From Histomonas meleagridis (Eukaryota > Parabasalia > Tritrichomonadida > Dientamoebidae), in assembly GCA_020186115.1 (NCBI GenBank), contig WSYJ01000182.1:310001-374000 (forward strand): a stretch of 64,000 nt of DNA. Direction: 5' to 3'. Position numbers and translations under genes: made by a program. The notes under the pieces were generated by a model. It was given only the letters and a program-made list of their open reading frames with translations, ran no database searches and had not been told where the DNA came from. Shown here piece by piece: positions 38,341 to 48,700 of this stretch (its first letter is position 1; each line of letters begins with the position of its first letter).

Positions 38341-39315
38341 TTAAAGCAAATCGTTTTTATTATTTTTACTTTCTTTGAATACACTTGTTTCTGCCTCTAT
38401 ATCTTTTTCGCCAGCTTTTGCTCTGTATATATTTTCGAAGTCTGCCTTTTTTGAACATTTTACTTTAATTTCTCTACAAGTTGAGAAAAATATGATATCA
38501 AGTAAGTTTGTGAACGGGAGGATCGTGAAGATCCAAAAGATGACTTTCATGAAAGGTTTTGTCATAATTCTTACAATTGATGGAATTTGATTTCCGACAA
38601 TTAAAGGTTGTGCGTCAACGTTAACATATCTTTGACTTGATATTCCGGAATTTTTGGCTTTTATTGAGTAATATTCATTTTTCATGTCTTCGCTCCAAAT
38701 TGGTAAAATCTCAAAACTTACACATAATGGAGAATTCCTTGGGATGACAACAGTCTTTTCTGTTTCTTCCCAGGACTTATATTCGATGTACTTATAAAGG
38801 CTTGTTGGTCCATTGTAAATTCTTTGATTGATTTGAAATATTGGTGGAGATGTTCGAACTTCAGCAATTTTTTCCGTGAGTTCGGACAGTGAATAAAACT
38901 TAGCACCGATAAAATGATAGTATGGAAGCCACCCGGAAAGATCGACTGAAAGTGTTGTAACAAGATTAAATATTAAACATAAAACATAAGCTACTCCAAA
39001 CATATATATCAATAATTCGTATGTGCCTTTAGTTGTATGGAAATGTTTTACGAGGCAATATATTGAACTAATCACAACAGCAAGTGAAACTGGTCCAATA
39101 ATAGAAACAAAGGTTTGGAAAATAAAATAACATTTGGATTGGGTTTTAAGTACCCTAAGTTTTTTAACACAAACATATATGTAAGTAATTATGAAAGGAA
39201 TTAAAAATACTGCAACTGTTAATGAATAAACAAAAGCGACGTCTTTCTCTTCAGTATCAAATATAGTCGTGTTGGTTTCAGAAGATACAAGTTCCAAAAA
39301 AATTAAACCAAACAT
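38341..39315 (-). CDS. Multi-pass membrane protein, TMEM151-like layout, uncertain
   Basis: 324 residues from ATG 39315. It has an early hydrophobic segment, then helices FVYSLTVAVFLIPFIITYIY, IIGPVSLAVVISSIYCL and LLIYMFGVAYVLCLIFNL, and a late helix (VIFWIFTILPFTNLLDIIFF). Between them is a ~140-residue soluble part with SPPIFQINQRIYN, YKYIEYKSWEETEK and VSFEILPIW. The gene at the right edge of the window (62884) has the same order: TM pair, a soluble segment with a T-S-W-E-E string, and a late TM. The layout recalls TMEM151-type proteins, but I would not assign it on this alone. Confidence 0.55.
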   Translation of the reverse strand: MFGLIFLELVSSETNTTIFDTEEKDVAFVYSLTVAVFLIPFIITYIYVCVKKLRVLKTQSKCYFIFQTFVSIIGPVSLAVVISSIYCLVKHFHTTKGTYELLIYMFGVAYVLCLIFNLVTTLSVDLSGWLPYYHFIGAKFYSLSELTEKIAEVRTSPPIFQINQRIYNGPTSLYKYIEYKSWEETEKTVVIPRNSPLCVSFEILPIWSEDMKNEYYSIKAKNSGISSQRYVNVDAQPLIVGNQIPSIVRIMTKPFMKVIFWIFTILPFTNLLDIIFFSTCREIKVKCSKKADFENIYRAKAGEKDIEAETSVFKESKNNKNDLL

Positions 39316-39803
39316 ATTTGTTGGCGCAGTGATTGATCAAGCAGGTAACAAAAGGAGAATAACGTTTTGAAAAAATTTGTAACTTTTGAATCGCTCATAT
39401 TCAAAAGTTTTATCCGGATTCAACCTGCCCCAGGGGGTGCCCTTGCAGAGTGAAGTGAAGAATGATTTTGTAACTATTTAAAAATTGAATTAAATTAAGT
39501 ATAATTTTTTTTTAAAAAGTAATCTTATATGATATTACCATCTTGAATGATCTTATACAATTAAAAATGATGAAGATAAAAAATTTACAGATTAAAAATG
39601 GGTGAAATATGCATATGTTGATATAAAGACATTTGGGAATGATTTTGCAAAATTTATCATATTCGAAAATTTATAGAGCGTAAGCTTTACTTATTCTTGA
39701 AATTTGGGGCAGAAGCGTTTTAGATATCTAATTTTTGATGACAAAAAATATATTTCACTAATTCAGCTATTGATATGATTAAGAAAGTTATTTATAATGA
39801 ATA
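39316..39803. other. Intergenic region left of transposon 1
   Basis: Holds CAAAACGTTAT (minus strand, about 39360), a promoter-like motif ~45 bases before the membrane protein ATG. It also holds an imperfect palindrome around CAGGGGGTGCCC (39431-39442). No gene. Confidence 0.5.
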
Positions 39804-39839
39804 CCCTGGTGTCGCTCCAATTCGCCTTATTCAAATTTT
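39804..39839 (+). repeat. Left terminal inverted repeat of transposon 1
   Basis: Begins CCCTGGTGTCGC and matches the right end in inverted orientation. Confidence 0.92.
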
Positions 39840-40332
39840 TGCCACTGGGATTTGAAAATAAAACCGTTTTCAGTCAGACACAAGGAATTTAATTTCCATG
39901 ATGCCCATGATATACAAAAGCTTTGGTCAATGCAAATGAAATACTTCATGCTCTAGTTCTCTCTACATGAATCTTATCTCTTTATCTTATAATTTTGATT
40001 ATCAATTTAAAATTTCTCTACATATAATTAAATTAAAGTAAAAAAGTAGCATCATTTAAAATACTCATTACAAGTAAGGTACAAAAAGATGTCGAAACAT
40101 ACTAATTTAATTATTCGTATAAATAAATATTTTGATTATTTCGAAATTTCTTTACCGAATAATAAACTCAAAAGCATTAAGTTAATAGGTTATTAGGATT
40201 ACTGATTTAAGCGTTAGCAATACATTACAATTTTTAATATAAAAAATTAAATATATAAACAAAAATTTTTAAATATGTTTATTGTTATTGAGTCATATAT
40301 TTAGCTCTATTCAGGTCTAAACATCTGACGTT

Positions 40333-41510
40333 TTATGTAATTAAAAAAATTAATGAAATAATTATATATTCATAAATTTCCCATGATTCAGTAATTGTGT
40401 TCTCACTTATATGTTCCCAAGCGGCTAGTAAATATTGAACTGCTGTTTCTTTGTTGAATTTAGTATTGAACTCATTTTGATATGATTTTTTGAAAAGTCT
40501 ATCTGCTGTTGCCTCTGAGCTCCCAAACACCAATCGATTTAATGACTGTAACTCATCTGTTAAGCCTGCAGGGATGAATAATAATTCAATATTCAAATTG
40601 TCAGCACACTCATGGATCTTTCGAGTTTGATGAGCCTTAAATTGATCAACAATCAAATATATCTTTTCGTCGTCATTAAAATTGTTTCGAAGAAACTCTG
40701 AATATTGCTCAGATGTTGATTCTGTTGTCCAACCATTGCTTGATCTAGATGTGGAATTGTGATATGAGATATCTTGTAAATTTTTTTCACTTCGCTCAGT
40801 GGTACCTATAGCAATAATGAAAAGAGTAAGCTTTGTTCCATCAGCCTTTATACTTGCCATTACACTAATACTTTGTTCGGAGTTAGCATTGACATTAGCT
40901 TTAACATTGTCTGATCCTGTTTCAGACCAAATCAAAATTCCTCCTGGAAAACTTTTCCAACATGTTTCATCGGAATTAATAACTTTAGATCTATCAACTG
41001 TTGATAAAAGCTTCTGAATTTTTTGATTGAATTCATTTTTTTCTTCATCAGATATTGTTGGTCTTTTTTTCGCGTGAGGTTTCCTCGATGAAATTCTATT
41101 TCGTTTCTTGAAGTCATTATTGATAAATCCTATGCTAATTAAAAAATCTTCTTTGATCATTTCTTCAATAGTATATTTTTCGAGATAAGCTTGGTATGCA
41201 ATGTCAATAAAATTTTCGTCATTAAAATATAAACCTTGAGATATGAAATTAGCAACGATATAATTTTTAATTGCAGTTTCTTATTCATTGGTGAATATCC
41301 GATGACTGATGCCATGGTTGTCGTCTCATGGTCTTTATTTGTTGTTTAACTCCATTTTCTTTCTCCAATATTTTAACGTTGATTCTGGAATTTCTGTTTT
41401 TTGAGATAATTTGTAAATTGATTCTGAACCACTTAGAATTTTGTCAATAACTATTTGTATTTTCTTTCTGACGTCTCGACGCGTGTAATCATTGTGTGGT
41501 TTCCCACTGA
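40333..41510 (-). pseudogene. Pogo-type DDE transposase, inactive
   Basis: The N-terminal helix-turn-helix (psq-like; DVRKKIQIVIDKILSGSESI, EIPESTLKYWRKK) ends in a TAA near 41348. A second in-frame TAA lies near 41281. The intact 275-codon part (40333-41160) shows the DDE domain: VINSDETCWKSFPGG (first D), IYLIVDQFKAHQTRKI (second D) and LTDELQSLNRLVFG. At the third position pogo-type enzymes have L-Q-P-L-D; here it is Asn. Two stops and a lost catalytic residue argue that this copy cannot move itself. Confidence 0.82.
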
Positions 41511-41579
41511 ATACAGGTCTAACTTAAATTTTTCAGATGTCGGTTCAATGCCGTTTATTAATTATTTTGACTAGCATTT

Positions 41580-41615
41580 AAAATTTGAATACGGCGAATT
41601 GGAGCGACACCAGGG
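41580..41615 (-). repeat. Right terminal inverted repeat of transposon 1
   Basis: Ends GCGACACCAGGG, followed by TA. Confidence 0.92.
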
Positions 41616-41626
41616 TATTCCAAGAG

Positions 41627-44493
41627 AACAGGTCCTATTCTAATTTTCTTATAGATTTTAAATATTTTATTTATAATTAAATAACATATGATGTATTTTA
41701 TTACATATATCTTTTTTTATCCAATAACAAACTATAAATATAGATATTTATATTTATATTTTCGTGTATTGATAATGATCGGTTCGATTAGGTTTCAGTT
41801 TTTGGATCAAATAAACTATTCAAAAATGAATACATGTAGTAACTGGGACCCAAAGCAATTCACGCTAGATTGGAAGATCATAAAAACCGAACCAATTTAT
41901 ATGGAACCTTCTGTATTTATCTGATCAGATTTGACAAACTTTGTTTCAAAAGCAAACCTCGAATTAGGATCCAAACAATATGATGATTGTGTTAAAAATT
42001 TCTGAATAAAAGAATTTATTTTTGGAAAAAAAAGTTATCAATATCATTAAAATCTTTTATAAGGCCTTATAATATCAACAATTTATAAATGGCTTAGAGA
42101 AAATTAGATTTTTTCTAAATTTGATTTTTATAGAAATATTCAAAATTTACCTTCTATAATGAACTTTTGGAAGGATTTATATAATTTTGATACAATTTTA
42201 TGTTCATTATCAGTAGATGCAATGAAAGTTGATGAGGATTTGGTTATCGATCATAATGGAAATGTTTATGGAACTATAAAAAAAAATGCGAATTAAAAAC
42301 CCTTCAAGTTATTATCAGAACCAAATAAAATATTTTCCTTTTTATCATAAATATCTGACAAAAAATGACTTAATTTCAAATTTATTTATTGTAATTGTTT
42401 GTTTTTTGTCTACTATTCATGCTTTTCCTGTTTTTGTTTATGAATCGAATAAAGGAACAGCAGATGATAATCTTATAAAAATTATAGATAATATTATAAA
42501 TATGCTCAATGCATATTTGATAAAAACAGGTTACATTGGATCTGATGCAGACCAAAATTATAGAGAAAAAATAAAAAAAACATTTTTAAGCTTAGCAAGA
42601 AATATTACAAATAAAAATATAATTATAACTGATATTGATAGAAATCAGCCAATGTGGACAAATGATTCTGCACACTTATTAAAACGTGCTCACTCAAGGC
42701 TGGTTTCCAAAAAAGTTCTATACGCTTCAAAATGTGATCAGTTTGAAAACTCTAAACATAAAATATCAACTCGAAAATCACAAGAAATTAATAATGATCT
42801 TCTATCAAGTTGGTTTAGACTTAATACATTAGATGGAATGGATGATTTCTATCCATATTATATTTTCTGTGGAAAAACATTATGTAATGCATTTCAATCT
42901 GATCATAGACCTTTAATTTTATTATTAGTACCACTAACATGCATAAACAATGTATTAAGAAATAAATATTCATCGAAAAGAAAAATTAATATTATGCTAT
43001 TTAGGTTATTTTATTTTGCTTTTTTATTATGGATGGTTAAAGGTACAATGCGATAATACAGATAAAGAAAAGAAGAAGGAAAATTATTTGTCAATATTTA
43101 CAATGGACTTTTGCATTGATTGTTGTAATTATTTAAGTTCTGTAATACATTCTTTCCAATTAATTGAAAACGTGTTTTGTTTGTCAAGGATAGATTCCAT
43201 CCTATCTGAACATAATTTTTCACAATTAAGATACTATGGTGGTAAAGATCAAACAATTGTATCAATTGAAAGATCTATCAATAAATTATTAATTTTTAGA
43301 AAAATTGGAGGGATTGAACCCAAAATAAAAAAAAGATTATTTGATGCTAGTAATATTGAAAGTGGTAAAATAATGCTTGAAAATGAGCTGATTTTCAAAG
43401 TAAGAATATTCGCAATTAAAATATTAGCAAGAACTGAGGGAAAATTCCCAAAAAAAGGACCTTATTATGAAATACAATGTGAAAATGTTGATTATGAGAT
43501 ATTTGATACTTGGGAAAATGAATTAATTAATTTTCTTTGTGTGAATTTCCTTATAAGATAAAATTAGTGCAAACAGATGGTCAATGCATTTATCTAGGTA
43601 TAAAATCATCCAAAAAGTAGGAAGAAATATTGTAGCGAGATACGTAACATCATTAATAAGTACCGATTTCCACGAATATCAGAAGATGAAATCGAGGAAA
43701 TATGTGATAATGATGTTGAGATTATATAGTAAACACCATCCAAATAAACTACTTATTATTGAGAAGAATTAATGTATAAAAATGAGAATTAATTAATGAT
43801 TTCAATTTATATTTAGTTTAATAAAGCATAAATTATATTACTCATAATGGATAAATTATTAAATAATTATAATGTACATATAAATATATAGCATATATAT
43901 TATATATTGATAAAGATATTTTCATTTTATGTCGAGTTTATAAATGATAAATTGAATACTAGGTGAAGTGATCTTTCAACGTATAATTATAGTGAAAAAG
44001 TCAACCCTGTCTCAGAAATCAGAAAAAAATTTCCTGATTGGCTACAGGTCTCATTTTTTTAGATATCAAATAAATAAACATATTTATAGAAATGCCATAA
44101 AAAAACTAATTTTCTAGAAAACAGAATTTTGATATCTACTATCATTATCGAAATAATTCCAAAATAATTTTCCGACTTTCCAATTTTAACTAGAAAGTCA
44201 ATAATTCTCTTATAAATATTTGATTATTTTTAATATGCAAAATGATATATAATGGAATATATAAAACACCTAAAATTATGTGCGTAAACCAATTTTATAT
44301 GAAGATATATTTATTTTATTTCTAAATGTCAAATCTTTAAATAAAAGTTTTTGTCTTATAAAGATATAAGAATATTATATACTGTTATTATTAATTTTTG
44401 CTATATATTTTTTAAGGATTAATATAATGAAAACAACGAGATGATTATATTCTATTTGGTGTCGAACGACCGTTTAGAGAATAGGACCCGTTA
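41627..44493. mobile_element. Second DNA transposon, ~2.9 kb, short TIRs, family unassigned
   Basis: The left end AACAGGTCCTATTCT (41627-41641) and the inverted right end (44479-44493; reverse complement AACGGGTCCTATTCT) form ~15-bp TIRs with one mismatch. Flanking TATTCCAAGAG (left) and TATTTCAAGGG (right, one base offset) look like an imperfect ~11-bp target duplication. The body contains transposase-like fragments. It begins 11 bases after the right end of transposon 1, so the two insertions abut. Confidence 0.65.
42159..43772 (+). pseudogene. Fragmented transposase of the second element
   Basis: Fragments occur in three frames. Frame one from ATG 42159 has CSLSVDAMKVDEDLVIDHNG, resembling the first catalytic-Asp motif of DDE enzymes (h-S-h-D-A-x-K-V). 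A shift follows near 42285 into an ORF at 42286-43056 with a conserved-looking GYIGSDADQNYREKIKKTF (second Asp motif) and LCNAFQSDHRPLILLLVP. A further shift near 43030 leads into 43016-43561 (KLLIFRKIGGIEPKIKKRLF). A relic at 43584-43772 ends it. The family is not determined; P-like, MULE-like or a trichomonad-specific family are possible. Confidence 0.55.
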
Positions 44494-44584
44494 TATTTCA
44501 AGGGAAATGATCATTCTATTCGAGAGCGTCAAACCCGATGATTTGTATAGTTTATTTTGGAACGATAATGATCAATTTCCATAA

Positions 44585-45754
44585 ATGGTACAACAAGATC
44601 AAGACTATGAAAACTTATTACTCTATCTTAAGGAAATTATTTTCAGCTTGGACCTTGATAACGTTAATGATGTAGTTACAAAAATCATGAGAATTTTTGA
44701 TGATGAACATCCATATTCTTTCTGTTATTATATTACACACTTAATATATAGGTCTTATTTCATTCAAATGAAAAATATATATACTTATTTTCAATTCCTA
44801 AAAGTATTTAATAAACAGGAAAAAATCATTCAAACGAATATAAACATATTAAAAATCTTAATAAAATATCTTTCTAAAAGTGATGAAATTGAAGCAAAGT
44901 TTTTTTTTATGATGATGATTAAAGAAAATATCATTGATGAGGCATTTTTAGCAGGGGAAAATAATAAAACTCAACAGGATTTCTTAAAAGAATTGCTTAA
45001 ATCTGAGGGTGAAATGTCAGATGATGATTTAGATCATATATTGGAATTATATTGTGAAGGGCATAATCCAATTGAAATTGCAAAAATAATTCGAAATGAT
45101 GAAATAGATGAACTTCAAGAAATTACATCGCAAACAAATTTTGATTTTGATCAAACAATTGAACCATCACTTTATGAAAGATGTTCATTTGTTAATCACG
45201 AAAATGTTTCATTAGTTGATTATGCCGCATTTTTTGGATCAGTTAAATGTTTTAGATATTTACTTGTGAATGGATCAAATATAGATAACACAGGTAAATA
45301 TGCAGTTGCAGGTGGAAACTTAGAAATCATTCATTTATGTGAACAATATCATTCATCATTTGAAGATGCTTATAAAACAGCAATTCAATTTCATCGAAAT
45401 GATATTTTTAAATATATGAAGCAAAATTCCCAATCCCCTCTAACAACAGAAATGTTGAATGAACTTGGAGAGGAATGCATTAAATATGAAAATTATGAGA
45501 TTTTTTTTGTTTTAGTAGAAGAAAATATGTTAATTAATAATGATATGGTAAATATCGCTGCAGAAAATGGTGATTTATATCTTATCCAATATTTTATCAG
45601 AAGATGTGCGATTGGAGAAAATACATTAATTTTTGCGATGTTTTCAGACAATATGGAAGTAGTAAAAGAAATTCTTCAAAAAAATACCATATCAATCGAT
45701 GTTAATGTTAGAAGTCTTTATTTGTTTTATTTGATATTTATTTTAATAATTTGA
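44585..45754 (+). CDS. Ankyrin locus D: DUF3447-type N-terminal ORF
   Basis: 389 residues from ATG 44585. A helical N-terminus (NLLLYLKEIIFSLDLDNVND) leads to LYERCSFVNHENVSLVDYAA, FFGSVKCFRYLLVNG, KYAVAGGNLEIIHLCEQYHS and AYKTAIQFHRNDIFKYM. Two looser ankyrin-like segments follow (NGDLYLIQYFIRRCAIGENT; SDNMEVVKEILQKN). Translation as a single frame stops inside the first spacer (SLYLFYLIFILII, TGA), but an unusually long series of open ankyrin repeats continues to 51264, so the gene product is probably far larger. It lies ~90 bases after the right end of transposon 2. Confidence 0.82.
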   Translation: MVQQDQDYENLLLYLKEIIFSLDLDNVNDVVTKIMRIFDDEHPYSFCYYITHLIYRSYFIQMKNIYTYFQFLKVFNKQEKIIQTNINILKILIKYLSKSDEIEAKFFFMMMIKENIIDEAFLAGENNKTQQDFLKELLKSEGEMSDDDLDHILELYCEGHNPIEIAKIIRNDEIDELQEITSQTNFDFDQTIEPSLYERCSFVNHENVSLVDYAAFFGSVKCFRYLLVNGSNIDNTGKYAVAGGNLEIIHLCEQYHSSFEDAYKTAIQFHRNDIFKYMKQNSQSPLTTEMLNELGEECIKYENYEIFFVLVEENMLINNDMVNIAAENGDLYLIQYFIRRCAIGENTLIFAMFSDNMEVVKEILQKNTISIDVNVRSLYLFYLIFILII

Positions 45755-48700
45755 AATTTGAAAATAATTTTTGGAAATTAATTATATTATTTAAAACAAC
45801 ACTTATGCTTGCATCTGAAGAAGGTTATACGGAAATAGTTACATTACTTCTTGAAAAAGAAGAAATTGATATTAATGCAAAAGATATATGTTTTATATGT
45901 TTAAATTTTATTTTAATGATATAATGTTATTAAATGATATTTGAAAATTATTTGAAATATTTAATTCAGCACTTATTTTTGCAGCTTTGCATGAAAATTT
46001 AGATATAGTAAAATTACTTATCAATCATAAAAATACTAATGTTAACATAAAAGATATTTATTTGTTTTATTTAAAATTTGATATAATTTTCTAATATTTC
46101 ATAATAATATTAGGAAAAAAATTTAAGTATTTAAAACTGCACTTATAATTGCATGTAAGAAAAATAATGTAAAAATGGTACAACTACTTCTTGAAAATAA
46201 TAAAATTAAAGTTAATGAAAAAGATACTCATATATTTTATTTAAAATTTGTTTTGATAATATCATATTTTGTAAAGATATTTGGGGATTGTTTAAAATGT
46301 TTAAAACTGCTCTAATATGTGCATCTAAAAAAGGTTATTTTGAAATCATCAAATTACTTTTAAAAAATAATGAAATTGATCTATGTATAAAAGATATTTC
46401 ATTCAATAATTTAAAATTTGTATATATATCTTGATGTTTCTAAATAGAACATGGAAATTATTATTATTATTATTACCAGCATTTAATTATGCATGTTTTA
46501 ATGGTAATGTTGAAATAATTAGAAAACTTCTTGAAAATAAAAACATTGATATTAATGTTAAAGGCATTTTTTTATTCATTATTCTGTTTATTTTAATAAT
46601 TTGATATTTCAAAATAATATTTGGAAATTATTTTAATCATTTTATACTCCACTTATAATGGCATCTTCTGAAGGTAATACAGAAATAGTTAAATTACTTA
46701 TTGAACAAAAAGGTATTGACGTTAATGCATCAGGTTATGTTAATATTACTGATTTTATGTTTTAAAAAAATATATGATAATTATATTAATTATTTTGTAC
46801 AGCTCTTATAAAAGCATCCACTGGTGATTCAAAAATAGTTGAAATGCTTCTCAGTCATGAAGGAATTGATGTTAATGCTCAAGAGATTTATTAATTTTAA
46901 TTCAAGCTTATTTTGATTATTTGATATTTCTAAATGATATTTGGAAATTATTCAAATTTTTTAAAACAGCACTTATGAATGCAACACAAGGTGATTATAT
47001 AGAAAATGTTAAGTTACTACTTAAACATAAAGATATTAATGTTAATATTCGAGATGTGTCTTTGTAAGTATTCAAATTTGTTTTAATGATTTTGGATTCG
47101 AATATAAGATTTGGAAATCATTTAAATTATTTTATACGGCTCTTGTAATCGCAGCTGAAGATAATCACATAGAAATAACTAAATTACTTCTTGAGCAAAA
47201 AGGAATTGATATCAATATCAGAACTGTTGATATAATTTAAATAAAATTTGTTTAACTAAAAGGATATTTCAAAATTAATATTGGAAATTATTTATGTTTT
47301 TTTCAACACCACTTATGAAAGCACTTCTAAAAGGTAGTGATGAATCTGTATTATTGTTTTTTGAATATGGAAAATTTGATGCTATTGAGAAAAATCTTTA
47401 TATGTTTTGTTTTGTTTTTGTTTTAATAATTTGATATTTTAATTTTTTTAGAATTTATTGAAAATATATGAAATAGCTCTTATTTTTGCAGCAAAACAGA
47501 ATAACATTGATATTATGAAACTTATTGTAAAGAATAAAGATATTGATATAAATTGTAAAGATCTTTATTTTTTATATTTAATGAGATCTCAAAATAATAC
47601 TTGGAAATCATTTAAGGTATTTAAAACAGCTCTTATATGTGCTGCTGAAATTGGTAATACAGAAATAGTGAAATTTCTTCTTGAACAAAATGGAACAAAT
47701 ATTAATGCTAAAGATGTTTATATTATTGTTTTTATGTTTATTCAAATAATTTAATATTACTAATAAACATTTGGAATTTATATAAATTATATAAAACAGC
47801 ATTAATGTTAGCTTCAGCAAATTTCCATCCAGAAATTGTAAGCTTACTTATGAAAAAAGAAGGAATTGATATCAATGCTCAAGATGTTAATAAATTATAT
47901 TTAATATATTCAAAAAATATTTTTAGTTTCAAAATCATTATTGGGAATTATTAAAATTATTTGAAACTGCATTAATGGCTTCAATTAATAATGGTAAAGT
48001 GGATATTGTTAAAAAACTTCTTGATTTCAAAGAAATTGATACCAATGCTAAAAATGGTTCACAATTTTATTTAATTTTTATATTATAAATTTATTATTTC
48101 AACATAATAATTGGAATTTAATTCTTTTTCTTATGACAGCTTTTATGTTAGCAGTAGCAAATCATAAAAATGAAGTTATTAATGAATTTATCAAGCAAAA
48201 AAGAATGGATATCAATGATAAAAAAAGAATTCATTAACTTTTTTTGAATTTTATTAAGATTATTCATAGTTTTATCATGATATTTTTTACTAAAATTGAA
48301 ACTATTTTAATGCAAAAAAGTGAATCTGAAATTATCCAATTAATTCATAACGAAAAAGATATTATACACAATTTCATAAATATATATTATAATAATTTCA
48401 AGTCTTTTAAAAATTTTCAAAATTTTAATAATATATTTGGAATTTATTTACTTTATATAGAACTTTTCTTATGATTATAACTGAAAAAGGTTATACCGAA
48501 GCTGTTAAATTACTTCTTGAGCAAGATCAACTTAATATTAATATTAATGATAAAGATTTAAATTTATTTAGTTTTATGTTTCTTGTGATAATTATATGTT
48601 TTAAAATAGTATTTGGAATTTATTAATATATATTAAAACAGTTCTTATGATTGCATCTGATAAAGGTTATAGCGAAACAGTTAAATTACTTCTTGCTAAT

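Larger units (their letters stand above)
39804..41615. mobile_element. Tc1/mariner-pogo superfamily DNA transposon, 1.8 kb, TA target duplication
   Basis: Terminal inverted repeats of ~36 bp with about two mismatches: left 39804-39839 beginning CCCTGGTGTCGCTCCAATTC, right 41580-41615 as its reverse complement. The element is flanked on both sides by TA (39802-39803 and 41616-41617), the target duplication of this superfamily. It contains one minus-strand transposase, which is broken. The boundary definition is strong. Confidence 0.92.

Noticed and set aside
41688..41924. 78-codon plus-strand ORF near the left end of transposon 2
   Set aside because: The second half (KMNTCSNWDPKQFTLDW) might be a transposase fragment, but the start is low-complexity and there is no motif. 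Kept only as part of the element.
48244..48474. 76-codon ORF within the locus D array
   Set aside because: It is a short degenerate ankyrin unit plus its spacers read in one frame, part of the array and not a separate gene.
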